From SZUA-35 sp963781035 (lineage in GTDB: Bacteria; Actinomycetota; Acidimicrobiia; Acidimicrobiales; SZUA-35): 64,000 bases of DNA. Under the pieces are notes generated by a model. It made no database searches. It saw nothing but the letters and a program-made list of their open reading frames with translations, and was not told the DNA's origin. The position numbers were made by a program, and so were the translations under genes. Shown here in pieces: positions 56,152-64,000 of this stretch; the first letter of the stretch is position 1, and each line of letters opens with the position of its first letter. The stretch spans positions 496,001 through 560,000 of the forward strand of contig CAWAEN010000004.1 in the NCBI GenBank assembly GCA_963781035.1, read 5' to 3'.

Positions 56152-56628
56152 TCATGGAATGAGCAGCGATCGGATACGGGCACGGGCTGCTGCGTCGCCT
56201 GGTGTCTTGGCGATCTTGTAGCAGCCGACCGCAAGGGCGAGCGACAACGCTCGTTCGACCATGTTGCGCCCCGACCCGTAGGCATCGGCCACTCGTTTTG
56301 CGTTGCCGCCGATGAGAACGTCGAGCCGCCAGGGAGCGTCGGCGGATGGCCGGCACCACAGGTTGTTTCCCGCCCCGGCGGATGGGTCATCGAGCGATTG
56401 CCGATCCCAGCGTGTCAGGACGCCATCGGAGGCGACGTGGATGTCCCACCCGTCCAGGAAGCGACGGAGTCGGCGTGCATCGCTCCGCGTGATGCCGATG
56501 TCGATGTCGTCGTGGAGACGCCAACTCCGTTCGAGGTGGGCCTCGAGTGCGTGCCCTCCCGCCAGCCACCACCGGAACGTCGCGGGGCCGAACAGGTCGA
56601 CGACTTCGGAGACGGACATCAGTTCCAC
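56152..56628 (-). CDS. Nucleotidyltransferase, aminoglycoside-type
   Basis: The domain begins at EVVDLFGPATFRWWLAGGHA and includes LERSWRLHDDIDIGITRSDA with the metal-binding DxD of the antibiotic-nucleotidyltransferase superfamily. About 158 residues from GTG 56628; the longer frame to 56898 has no family match. The C-terminal part (AKRVADAYGSGRNMVERALS) does not look like the usual end of these enzymes, and it may be truncated or frameshifted. A role in resistance or in a toxin-antitoxin system (MenA/AbiEii-like) is possible. Confidence 0.6.
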   Translation of the reverse strand: MELMSVSEVVDLFGPATFRWWLAGGHALEAHLERSWRLHDDIDIGITRSDARRLRRFLDGWDIHVASDGVLTRWDRQSLDDPSAGAGNNLWCRPSADAPWRLDVLIGGNAKRVADAYGSGRNMVERALSLALAVGCYKIAKTPGDAAARARIRSLLIP

Positions 56629-56785
56629 GGTCCCAGCGTCTCGACTCCCACGGAGTCCGACGGTAGTGCGATCCGTCCGATCGGCCGCTTTCGTGAAGTC
56701 GTCTTCGTGGTGCGAACCCACTGGCGACCCGAGAAGCAGGCCGCACAAGTGGTCTAGCGTGGCGAACAGGGGGATGGGGTGACGT

Positions 56786-59476
56786 GTGAGCGTGACAACG
56801 GGAGGGGCCGTGTTGCCGTCTGGTGTCGTGACGTTCCTGTTCACCGACATCGAGAACAGTTCGGGTTGGTGGGAAGAACGCCCCACCGAGATGCGCACGG
56901 GACTGATCGCTCACGATGCTCTCGTCGCCGACGTCGTGGCCGAGCACGGCGGAGTAATCGTCAAGCACCTTGGGGACGGCTGCTGGGCGGCCTTCGGCTC
57001 CGCGAGCACAGCCGCGGCGGCAGCAATCGACTTCCAACACCGTCACCAGACCTCCGCGTCGCCGAGCGGACTGCAGCTCAGGATCCGGATCGGATTGCAC
57101 ACCGGTGAGGTCGAACCCACCGGCCATGACTACTTCGGACCCGTCGTCAATCGGGCGGCCCGTATCGCCGACCTGGCGAACGGCGATCAGATCGTCTGCT
57201 CGTCCTCGTCCGCGGCGCTGATCACAGGATTCGATCTGCGCAGCGAAGGACTACACGAGCTCCGTGGCATCGGCGTCGACGAGATCCACATGCTGCTCAG
57301 CGACGACGTCGTCACCGACTCGAAACCTCTTCGACGACCCGTCACACCCACCCACCTTCCGAAGCCGAAGACATCGCTGATCGGCCGCGAGCTCGACATC
57401 GAGCGGACGTTGGGCTTCGTCGTCGACGATGAAGTGTTGGTCACTGTGCTCGGACCCGGCGGCGTCGGCAAGACGAGGCTCGCAGTCGAGGTCGGCACCC
57501 GGGCGGTGGAGCACTTCCGCGGTCAGGTCCACTTCTGCGATCTCGTTCCCGCCGCTGATCGAGATGCGGTGGTCGAGACGATCGCCGAGACCGTGGGGGC
57601 GCGTCGCCAACCCGGCATGGACCTGATCGACTCGATCGCGGACTACCTCGCCGATCGACGTGAACTCGTGATCCTCGACAATTGCGAGCACGTGATTGAC
57701 ACCGTGCGCGAAGTCGTCACCCGTCTCCTCGACACGAGCGACGTCCACGTGCTGGCGACCAGCCGGGAGGCCCTCGGCCTGCCGGGGGAGCAGCAGGTCA
57801 TCGTTGCCCCACTGACGCCGGAGACCGACGGTGTCGAGCTGTTCGTCGACCGGGCTCGACGCCTCGACCATCGTTTCGAGTTGAACGCGGCCAACCGCTC
57901 CGCCGTGGCCGACGTCGCGAGTCGGCTCGATGGCATCCCTCTGGCGATCGAGCTCGCTGCGGCGCGAATTCGATTGATGGCGCCGGGCGAGCTCGCCGAA
58001 CGCCTGCGAGATGGGCTCACCGCGATCGGCCGGGTCGTCCACGGGGATCGACACGAGACGCTGCGGGCGACCGTGCGGTGGTCGTACGACCTGCTCGCAC
58101 CCGCCGAAGCGGCGCTGTTCACGAGGCTGAGCGTGTTTTCGGGTGGGTTCGACCTCGCCGCCGCGGTCGCCGTGTGTGGAGACGACACGTTGGTTCGGAC
58201 CGATGACGTCTCCGAACTCGTGCTGGCGCTGCTCGACAAGTCGATGCTGACCAGCGACAACATCGACGGTCACCAGCGGTTTCGGATGCTCGAGACGCTG
58301 CGCCTGTTCGCCGACGCGGAACTCGATGAAGGTGGGGGCGCAACCGCAGTCCGGACCCGTCACGCTTTCTACTACTGCGAGCTGGCACAGCTCGAGGGTG
58401 GTCGGCTCTTCGGCTCGACCGAGCCCGAGGTCTGGCGAGTGCTCGACACCGAGTGGTCCAACTTCAGAACCGCGCTCGACACCTTCGAGGCGAACGACGA
58501 TCTCGACAGTGGTGCAGAACTGGTGGTCGCGCTCGTGTGGTTTGCCGCGATGTCGATGCGGTTCGAACTCTTCGGCTGGGCCAAGGAGTTGCTCGCCGTC
58601 GACGGCGTCGACCGTCACTCGCGTTACACCGATCTGTGCGGTGCGGCCGCAGTCGGTTCGTATTTCACCCTGGACGGGCGGGTCGACGAACTGGCCGAAG
58701 CGGGCCTGGCCGTCGATCCGTCCGACCCCGAAGGGTTCTGCCGGTGTGCGCTGGCGTCAGTGTTCCTCAACAACGTGCACACACCAGAGGCGAGCGACGA
58801 ACTCACCTCGGCCTGGCTCGCCACCGACCCGCAGCACGCCGGCGGCAAGATCTGGGCCCACGGGTTCCGGACCTTCCACCTGTGCACCCACGCGCCAGGG
58901 CCGGCGATGGTCGAACACGCCGAGGTGCTGCGTGACCTGGCCGCCGATTCCGGCAGCATCACCGTGCGATGCATCGCGGCATGGGCGAACGGGCAGGTCC
59001 AGTCCTTCACCGATCTCCAGCTCGGAATCGAAACGTGGCGCAACGGGCGCGACTGGGCGCGGTCGATGCCATCGAACCACCTGCTCGATCAACTGCTCGT
59101 TGGCCTCGAGCTCCACGTCACGGCGCGGCGCGGTGAACTGCTGAGCACGCTCGAAGGATGTCGCAACGCCCTCAGCGAGGCGCTCGATCAGCACTACTAC
59201 GCCGGAGCGAGCCATCTCTTCGGCGTGACGGCAATCGCCCTGAGCCGGGCCGGTGACGCCCAGACGGGTGCTCGTCTCGTCGGAGCGATGATGGAGATCG
59301 GACACCTCCCGCGGCGCAACGCGAGACGCGATCTCGAGTCGGCGCTCGGCGACGACCTCGACCACTTCGTCGGCCTGGGTCGCGGTCTCGGCGTGACCCA
59401 GGCCGGGCATCTGGCGATCGGTGCGCTCGACCGTGCCCTCGACCGGGAACGAGGAGCCGGCGAGGGTCGACACTGA
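56786..59476 (+). CDS. Class III adenylate/guanylate cyclase fused to STAND-type ATPase regulator
   Basis: 896 residues from GTG 56786. The cyclase domain (about residues 12-170) has the metal Asp in TFLFTDIENS (D21), the purine-binding Lys (K60), the second metal Asp in HLGDGCWAAF (D64) and VNRAARI with Asn and Arg (N122, R126); all catalytic residues are present. A STAND/NB-ARC ATPase follows with Walker A LGPGGVGKTRLAVE (about 222-235) and a Walker B-like LVILDNCEH (294-302). The rest is helical repeats. This fusion is frequent in actinobacteria; the trigger is unknown. Intact. Confidence 0.88.
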   Translation: MSVTTGGAVLPSGVVTFLFTDIENSSGWWEERPTEMRTGLIAHDALVADVVAEHGGVIVKHLGDGCWAAFGSASTAAAAAIDFQHRHQTSASPSGLQLRIRIGLHTGEVEPTGHDYFGPVVNRAARIADLANGDQIVCSSSSAALITGFDLRSEGLHELRGIGVDEIHMLLSDDVVTDSKPLRRPVTPTHLPKPKTSLIGRELDIERTLGFVVDDEVLVTVLGPGGVGKTRLAVEVGTRAVEHFRGQVHFCDLVPAADRDAVVETIAETVGARRQPGMDLIDSIADYLADRRELVILDNCEHVIDTVREVVTRLLDTSDVHVLATSREALGLPGEQQVIVAPLTPETDGVELFVDRARRLDHRFELNAANRSAVADVASRLDGIPLAIELAAARIRLMAPGELAERLRDGLTAIGRVVHGDRHETLRATVRWSYDLLAPAEAALFTRLSVFSGGFDLAAAVAVCGDDTLVRTDDVSELVLALLDKSMLTSDNIDGHQRFRMLETLRLFADAELDEGGGATAVRTRHAFYYCELAQLEGGRLFGSTEPEVWRVLDTEWSNFRTALDTFEANDDLDSGAELVVALVWFAAMSMRFELFGWAKELLAVDGVDRHSRYTDLCGAAAVGSYFTLDGRVDELAEAGLAVDPSDPEGFCRCALASVFLNNVHTPEASDELTSAWLATDPQHAGGKIWAHGFRTFHLCTHAPGPAMVEHAEVLRDLAADSGSITVRCIAAWANGQVQSFTDLQLGIETWRNGRDWARSMPSNHLLDQLLVGLELHVTARRGELLSTLEGCRNALSEALDQHYYAGASHLFGVTAIALSRAGDAQTGARLVGAMMEIGHLPRRNARRDLESALGDDLDHFVGLGRGLGVTQAGHLAIGALDRALDRERGAGEGRH

Positions 59477-59493
59477 TCGACCGGAAACGCTGA

Positions 59494-60300
59494 TCAGTTG
59501 TTGAAGGCGTAAGCCGCTGACGGGAGGCCCAGCATCGGCTCGTGGTACGTCCGCTCGACGGGGTCCGTCCCGCCTGCACCGGTGACGACCATCAACGGCA
59601 GCAGATGTTCCTCGCGAGGGTGAGCGGCGCGGGCCGAAGGGGCATCCGCCCAATGCACCAGTCGCTCGGCGCGTTCATCGATCGGGGATCGCATCGTGTC
59701 GTCGAGCCACTCGTCGAACTCGTCCGCTTGCGAGACGGTCAGGCTGAAGCTGAGATCGTGGGTGCTGAGACCGGAGCCGATGATGACGACGTTGTCGTCG
59801 CGAAGGGCGGCCAGAGCAGAGCCGAACGCCAGGTGCTCGGCGGGGTCGAGTCCCCGCTTCAGCGATACGGCCACGACAGGCACGTCAGCCTTGGGCCAGC
59901 TGACCGCAATCGGGACGAACACGCCGTGGTCCCAGCCGTAGTTCGGATCCAGATGAGCGTCGATCCCTGCCCTTCCGGCGAGGTCGGCTGCGAGTGCTGC
60001 GACGTCGGGCGCACCGGGCGCCGGGTATTCGACCTCGTACGTGTGAGGTGGAAATCCGCCGTAGTCATAGATCAAGTGCGGTTGACGGCCGGACGCAATG
60101 CTGAACTCGGCGGCCTCCCAGTGGGCAGTGACGACGACGACAGCCTTCGGTTCCTGCGGGAGTGTCTGCGGCAGTTGCTCCAGGAAGTTGGCGAGCGACT
60201 TCCATCGTCCTCGTGGATCGTCCATGAACGGCCACGGGCCACCCCCGTGTGGGATGTAGATCGTGGGCTGTCGTGCGGAGGAGGAGTCCACTGGTTTCAT
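59494..60300 (-). CDS. LigB/DODA-type extradiol aromatic dioxygenase
   Basis: 268 residues. The zinc/iron ligands appear in TIYIPHGGGPWPFMDD (His), VVVVTAHWEAAEFSI (His), NYGWDHGVFVPIAVSW (His and Asp) and AAHPREEHLLPLMVV (His). The order matches 4,5-DOPA dioxygenase-like enzymes (YgiD group). It opens catechol-type rings. It overlaps the YceI stop (TGATG), so it is in one operon with YceI, downstream of the MarR operators. Confidence 0.9.
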   Translation of the reverse strand: MKPVDSSSARQPTIYIPHGGGPWPFMDDPRGRWKSLANFLEQLPQTLPQEPKAVVVVTAHWEAAEFSIASGRQPHLIYDYGGFPPHTYEVEYPAPGAPDVAALAADLAGRAGIDAHLDPNYGWDHGVFVPIAVSWPKADVPVVAVSLKRGLDPAEHLAFGSALAALRDDNVVIIGSGLSTHDLSFSLTVSQADEFDEWLDDTMRSPIDERAERLVHWADAPSARAAHPREEHLLPLMVVTGAGGTDPVERTYHEPMLGLPSAAYAFNN

Positions 60301-60857
60301 CAGTTGCCGACCTTGACTGCCGAGATCTCGAGTTCGAGGGTGACCTTGTCACCGACGAGGACGCCGCCGGCATCGAGGGCGGTGTTCCAGGTGAGTCCCC
60401 AATCCTTGCGGCTCACCACAGCAGAGCCTTCGAGCCCGAGACGAGTGTTACCCCATGGGTCGACGGCGGTACCGGTCAGCTCGAGATCGAAGGTTGTGGG
60501 CCGGGTCACGTCTTTGATCGTGAGGTCGCCGGTGACGCGGTAGTTGGATGCGTCGACGGCCGAGATGTCGGTGCTGACGAAGCCGATGGTGGGGTAGGTT
60601 TCGACGTCGAAGAAGTCTCCACTGCGAAGGTGGCCGTCGCGGTCGTCGTTGCGGGTGTCGATGCTGGAGGTCTGGATCGACACGGTCAGGCTCGACTGCG
60701 TCGGGTCCGTGGTGTCGAATCGGCCGGTGCCTTCGAAGTCGTTGAATGCGCCTCGCACCTTCGTGACCATGGCGTGACGAGCAACGAATCCGACCCGGCT
60801 GTGGGTGGCATCGATGTTGTAGGTGTCGGTTCCGATTGCTGATGTGGTGGTCATCAT
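60300..60857 (-). CDS. YceI-family lipid-binding protein
   Basis: About 185 residues from ATG 60857 (MMTTTSAIG); 60884 is another start. YNIDATHSRVGFVARHAMVT at the start, DLTIKDVTRPTTFDLELTG and SRKDWGLTWNTALDAGGVLV near the end are the YceI lipocalin-like barrel. There is no signal peptide, which is common for cytoplasmic actinobacterial YceI. It binds isoprenoid or other amphiphilic molecules. Divergent from MarR and followed by the dioxygenase gene. Confidence 0.9.
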   Translation of the reverse strand: MMTTTSAIGTDTYNIDATHSRVGFVARHAMVTKVRGAFNDFEGTGRFDTTDPTQSSLTVSIQTSSIDTRNDDRDGHLRSGDFFDVETYPTIGFVSTDISAVDASNYRVTGDLTIKDVTRPTTFDLELTGTAVDPWGNTRLGLEGSAVVSRKDWGLTWNTALDAGGVLVGDKVTLELEISAVKVGN

Positions 60858-60870
60858 GTCTCCAGGGATT

Positions 60871-60934
60871 GGTTGATGTGTCATCTACGCTAGGGGACGA
60901 ATGGATGATACATCAACCAGTTTCGGTGTAGGAT
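60871..60934. promoter_or_regulatory. Paired MarR operators and MarR promoter
   Basis: GGTTGATGTGTCATC (60871-60885) and GATGATACATCAACC (60904-60918) are inverted repeats differing at one base, and each contains a GATG-nnn-CATC palindrome. A TAGGAT -10-like hexamer (60929-60934) lies 8 bases before the MarR ATG, so that transcript would be leaderless or nearly so. Confidence 0.65.
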
Positions 60935-60941
60935 CGGTCAC

Positions 60942-61421
60942 ATGAGCGAAGTGCCGTGGTTGAACGAGCGTGAGGAACGGGCGTGGCGGGCCTTGCAGGT
61001 GATGAACATGCGCGTCGACGCCGAACTCGCACGACGGTTGGCCGCAGAGTCGAACCTGTCGTATCCGGACTATCAGGTCTTGGTCGTGCTGACCGGTCGA
61101 CCCGATGGGAGGATCCGCCTGTTCGAGCTGGGTGGGTTGCTGGGATGGGAGAAGAGTCGCCTCTCGCACCACATCACCCGAATGGCCAAGCGGGGGCTCG
61201 TCGGCAAGGAGCAGTGTCCGACGGATCGCCGAGGCGCCTTCGTCGTTGTCACCGACGACGGGCGGGCCGAGATCGCCGCCGCCGCCCCTGGGCATCTTGC
61301 TGCCGTCCGCGACCTCTTCGTCGACCACCTCTCGATCGACCAACTCGACGTAATCGCCGAGGCTGCCGAAACCGTCCTCTCCGCCACTGAGCCGCTCAGT
61401 CGCAGTGACGGTGGATCTTGA
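60942..61421 (+). CDS. MarR-family regulator
   Basis: 159 residues. The winged helix is at about residues 40-110: YPDYQVLVVLTGRPDGRIRL, FELGGLLGWEKSRLSHHITR, RMAKRGLVGKEQCPTDRRGA. The N-terminal MSEVPWLNEREERAW fits the group that regulates YceI genes in actinobacteria. Divergent, sharing two operators with YceI. It is likely to repress the YceI-dioxygenase operon and itself. Confidence 0.9.
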   Translation: MSEVPWLNEREERAWRALQVMNMRVDAELARRLAAESNLSYPDYQVLVVLTGRPDGRIRLFELGGLLGWEKSRLSHHITRMAKRGLVGKEQCPTDRRGAFVVVTDDGRAEIAAAAPGHLAAVRDLFVDHLSIDQLDVIAEAAETVLSATEPLSRSDGGS

Positions 61422-61515
61422 TTCCCCGCCAGCCGCCAGCCGCCGGCTCGAACCTGTAGTTCCACTTCTGCCCGGAACCGTTGACCCGTGAACCGGTAGC
61501 CAGGTCGCGGGTTGC

Positions 61516-62604
61516 TCAGCCGGCCTCAGAGGGCGAGTAGAAGCGCTCCCGGGCCCACAGTGCGACGTAGACGAGGGCGACGAGAACGGGCACTTCGATC
61601 AGGGGACCGACAACCCCGGCGAGGGCTTGGCCGGAGTTGACCCCGAAGACACCGATCGCGACCGCGATCCCGAGTTCGAAGTTGTTGCCTGCGGCCGTGA
61701 AGGCCAGCGTGGCGTTCTTCTCGTATGTGAGTCCGATTCGGAGGCCGAGAGCAAACGATGCGGCCCACATGATGGCGAAGTAGGCCAGCAGCGGGAGGCC
61801 GATTCTCGCGACATCGGCAGGTTTGTCGGTGATGGTCTCACCCTGCAGGGCGAACAGGATGGTGATGGTGAACAGCAGGCCATACAGGGCCAGCGGCCCG
61901 ATGCGGGGAAGGAACGTGTTCTCGTACCAGTCGATCCCGGGTCCGGCCTCGCCCCATCGCCTGGTGAGGTAGCCGGCGGCCAGCGGGATACCCAGGAAGA
62001 TGAGGACGATCTTCGCGATCTCCCACATCGACACGTCGAGTTGAGCGGTGTCGAGCCCGAGCCAGCCAGGGAGCAGTTCGAGGTAGAAGTAGCCGAGCAG
62101 GGCGTAGGCGACGATCTGGAACACCGAGTTGAGAGCCACGAGTACCGCGGCGGCTTCGCGGTCGCCGCAGGCAAGGTCGTTCCAGATCAACACCATTGCG
62201 ATGCAGCGGGCCAACCCGACGATGATCAGCCCGGTCCGATAGTCGGGGAGGTCGGGGAGCAGCAGCCATGCCAGAGCGAACATGAGCGCCGGCCCGACCA
62301 GCCAGTTCAGAACCAGAGAGCTGGCCATGAGTTTCCGGTCGGCGGCGACCTCGTCGATCTTGGAGTATCGGACCTTGGCCAACACCGGGTACATCATCAA
62401 CAGCAGACCGATCGCGATCGGCAGCGACACCGTTCCGATCTTGACCGTGTCGAGCCAATCGTTCAGGTCAGGGACGAGCCGTCCCAGACCGATACCGGCA
62501 CCCATGGCGGCGATGATCCACACGGGCAGGAAGCGGTCCAGCATCGAGAGGCGCTCGAGAACGGGAACCTCGGGGTCGTTGATCATCGGGCTGCTCAGTG
62601 TCAT
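61516..62604 (-). CDS. acr3: ACR3-type arsenite efflux permease
   Basis: 362 residues from ATG 62604. Ten hydrophobic helices. VLARCIAMV-like motif is present as IIVGLARCIAMVLIWNDLAC, with the conserved Cys that marks ACR3, and IAVAIGVFGVNSGQALAGVV near the end. A longer frame upstream of 62604 is not coding. Its ATG overlaps the thioredoxin-like stop (ATGA). It exports arsenite (or antimonite). Confidence 0.95.
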   Translation of the reverse strand: MTLSSPMINDPEVPVLERLSMLDRFLPVWIIAAMGAGIGLGRLVPDLNDWLDTVKIGTVSLPIAIGLLLMMYPVLAKVRYSKIDEVAADRKLMASSLVLNWLVGPALMFALAWLLLPDLPDYRTGLIIVGLARCIAMVLIWNDLACGDREAAAVLVALNSVFQIVAYALLGYFYLELLPGWLGLDTAQLDVSMWEIAKIVLIFLGIPLAAGYLTRRWGEAGPGIDWYENTFLPRIGPLALYGLLFTITILFALQGETITDKPADVARIGLPLLAYFAIMWAASFALGLRIGLTYEKNATLAFTAAGNNFELGIAVAIGVFGVNSGQALAGVVGPLIEVPVLVALVYVALWARERFYSPSEAG

Positions 62605-62837
62605 CGGCCGCTCAGTATGGCGGCGATGGCTGCTTTCGAGGGGACCCGGCCGGCGACGACGACTTCGTCGTCGATCACCAACGCCGGGGTTGCCATGACT
62701 CCCCACGAGGCGATCTCACCCGGGTCCGTCACCTTCTCGAAGTCGGCGGCGAGGCCGAGCTCGTCGACGGCTTCGTGCGTGAGGGCTTCGAGTGCTTGGC
62801 ACTTGGAGCAGCCAGTGCCGAGGATCTTGATTTCCAT
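62601..62837 (-). CDS. Thioredoxin-like small redox protein (TM0996/MTH895 family)
   Basis: 78 residues. MEIKILGTGCSKCQALEALT has the CxxC of the family, then WGVMATPALVIDDEVVVAGR with the cis-Pro loop. These small proteins often accompany ArsP/permease genes. The stop overlaps the acr3 start, and the start lies 12 bases after the permease stop. Probably supplies reducing equivalents or transfers As(III)/metal in the operon. Confidence 0.9.
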   Translation of the reverse strand: MEIKILGTGCSKCQALEALTHEAVDELGLAADFEKVTDPGEIASWGVMATPALVIDDEVVVAGRVPSKAAIAAILSGR

Positions 62838-62848
62838 CTTCTTCTCCT

Positions 62849-63898
62849 TCAGACGACGAGGTTGAACAGGTAGCCGGTGGCGAGGATCCCGACCGCGACC
62901 ACACCCACGTAGGTGGCGATCAGCTGCTTCTGGAGAACACGGCGCAGCAGGATCACTTCGGGGGCGGACAGGGCGACGACGCTCATCATGAATGCCAGCA
63001 CCGTGCCCATCGGGAGGCCTTTGTCGTGGAGCGCTTCGACCAAGGGCAGGACGCCGGCTGCGTTGGAATACAGCGGGACACCGAGTCCGACGGCGACCAG
63101 CACACCCCACCCACCCGACGACGCATGGTCGGCGATCCAGGCTTCGGGAACCCAGCCGTGGATCGCCGCGCCGAGGGCGATGCCGACGAGGAGATAGGGC
63201 CAGATCTTGCGGAGGATCGTCGCGACTTCCTCCCGTCCCATGGCGATCCGATCGTCCCAGGTGAGACCGGCTGCAGGGTCGATCACCTTGCCGCGGAGTC
63301 GGGTTTCGAACACGAATGGCTCGACCCAGCGTTCGAGCTTCATGCGGCCGAGAACGAATCCGGCGACGATCGCGATGGTCATTCCGCCGGCGACGTAGAG
63401 GATGGTGATCTTCCAGCCGAACAGGCCGAGGAGCAACACGATTGCCACCTCGTTGACCAGCGGGCTGGCGATCAGAAAGCTGAGGGTCACTCCGAGGGGA
63501 ACACCTGCTGCGACGAACCCGATGAATGCCGGCACTGCCGAACACGAACAGAACGGGGTGACCACGCCGAGCCCGGAGGCGAGAACGTTCCCGACGCCCT
63601 CGCGGCGGCCCCCCAGCAGCGCCCGGGTGCGCTCGACCGACATGAAACTGCGGAGCACCGTGACCACGAAGATCACGCCGGTCAGCAACAGGGCGATCTT
63701 GGTGACGTCGTAGAAGAAGAAGTGCGCCGATTCGGCGAATCGGGTGTCGGCGTCGAGCCCGATCGTGTCGTACAGCAACCAGTCCCAGAACGGTTCGTTC
63801 AGCCGGTACAGCACGAGCCACAGCGCACCGGTTGTGCCCAAGGTCAGCCACCGTCGTTGGCGGCCGGCAACGTCAGGGGGTCGTTCAGCGACCGCCAT
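62849..63898 (-). CDS. arsP: ArsP-family permease
   Basis: 349 residues. The core VVTPFCSCSAVPAFIGFVAA carries the Cys cluster of the ArsP/DUF318 permeases, followed by GVPLGVTLSFLIASPLVNEV and, in the second half, GVPLYSNAAGVLPLVEAL. About eight membrane helices. ArsP transports trivalent organoarsenicals; some relatives act on other metals. The ATG at 63898 overlaps the stop of the ArsR-like gene (TGATG). Confidence 0.9.
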   Translation of the reverse strand: MAVAERPPDVAGRQRRWLTLGTTGALWLVLYRLNEPFWDWLLYDTIGLDADTRFAESAHFFFYDVTKIALLLTGVIFVVTVLRSFMSVERTRALLGGRREGVGNVLASGLGVVTPFCSCSAVPAFIGFVAAGVPLGVTLSFLIASPLVNEVAIVLLLGLFGWKITILYVAGGMTIAIVAGFVLGRMKLERWVEPFVFETRLRGKVIDPAAGLTWDDRIAMGREEVATILRKIWPYLLVGIALGAAIHGWVPEAWIADHASSGGWGVLVAVGLGVPLYSNAAGVLPLVEALHDKGLPMGTVLAFMMSVVALSAPEVILLRRVLQKQLIATYVGVVAVGILATGYLFNLVV

Positions 63899-64000
63899 CA
63901 GACCGGGACCGCTTCGGGAACAAGCGTCTCGGTCAAACGCTCGAGGACTTCATGGGCAAGGGAGTAGTCGATCCATCGGCCACGGCGCTCGCTCGTGATC
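63898..64000 (-). CDS. ArsR-family repressor, C-terminal part (cut by window end)
   Basis: The minus-strand frame entering from 64000 reads ITSERRGRWIDYSLAHEVLE and RLTETLVPEAVPV to TGA 63900-63898. The R-R-x-G-R-W-x-x-Y pattern is the wing and final helix of ArsR winged-helix regulators. It overlaps the arsP start by one base. The helix-turn-helix and Cys ligands are outside the window. Confidence 0.8.
   Translation of the reverse strand, partial: ITSERRGRWIDYSLAHEVLERLTETLVPEAVPV

Noticed and set aside
61627..62865. A 412-residue plus-strand frame opposite acr3
   Set aside because: Antisense shadow of an intact membrane transporter.

Overview
The window is 64 kb of high-GC DNA from an actinobacterium. 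An F420-type luciferase-like oxidoreductase, several promoters placed so close to start codons that transcripts would be leaderless, many lipobox lipoproteins and dense short operons suggest the Acidimicrobiia (Ilumatobacter-like); this placement is inference from gene content, not a phylogeny. No rRNA, complete tRNA, CRISPR array or insertion sequence was seen.

Layout. 1-733: end of an integrated element (HigBA-type toxin-antitoxin pair) stopping at a 3' tRNA-Met fragment that looks like an att site. 0.97-4.4 kb: P-type ATPase and L,D-transpeptidase. 5.1-13.7 kb: WYL regulator with a PIN-like tail, an alpha/beta hydrolase, and a block of an oxidoreductase, two DUF4386 membrane proteins, a 2TM protein and a PAP2 remnant around a large LuxR/MalT-like regulator; three copies of a CTCACC-NN-GGTGAG palindrome suggest a local regulon. 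13.7-16.6 kb: TetR plus amidohydrolase, then decayed copies of genes found elsewhere in the window. 16.6-20.9 kb: operon of three surface lipoproteins (two with YHYH domains) and a HupE/UreJ membrane protein. 21-33 kb: mixed housekeeping and accessory genes (squalene-cyclase-like protein, cupin/TetR, acyl-CoA dehydrogenase/HxlR, GGDEF protein, MazEF-like pair, two CNNM/CorC transporters, amidohydrolase).

33.5-36.6 kb: DUF2804 protein and a pseudouridine operon (psuK, psuG). 37.5-45 kb: CorA, a 2OG-Fe(II) oxygenase, a TetR/MMPL pair, and an MFS exporter. 45.0-55.0 kb: a long operon that reads as reductive pyrimidine catabolism: class III aminotransferase, N-carbamoyl-beta-alanine amidohydrolase, dihydropyrimidinase, CoA-acylating semialdehyde dehydrogenase, LLM oxidoreductase, and an ABC transporter with an NMT1/THI5-like binding protein. 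Pseudouridine cleavage 10 kb upstream would release uracil, the entry substrate of that route. 55.2-61.4 kb: MscS channel, nucleotidyltransferase, cyclase-STAND regulator, LigB-type dioxygenase, YceI/MarR pair. 61.5-64.0 kb: arsenic operon (arsR-arsP-thioredoxin-acr3), cut by the window edge.

A caution for every reader: at least 30 single-base frame breaks interrupt otherwise conserved genes here. Many probably are sequencing or assembly errors, so the broken genes are annotated over their full inferred extents.
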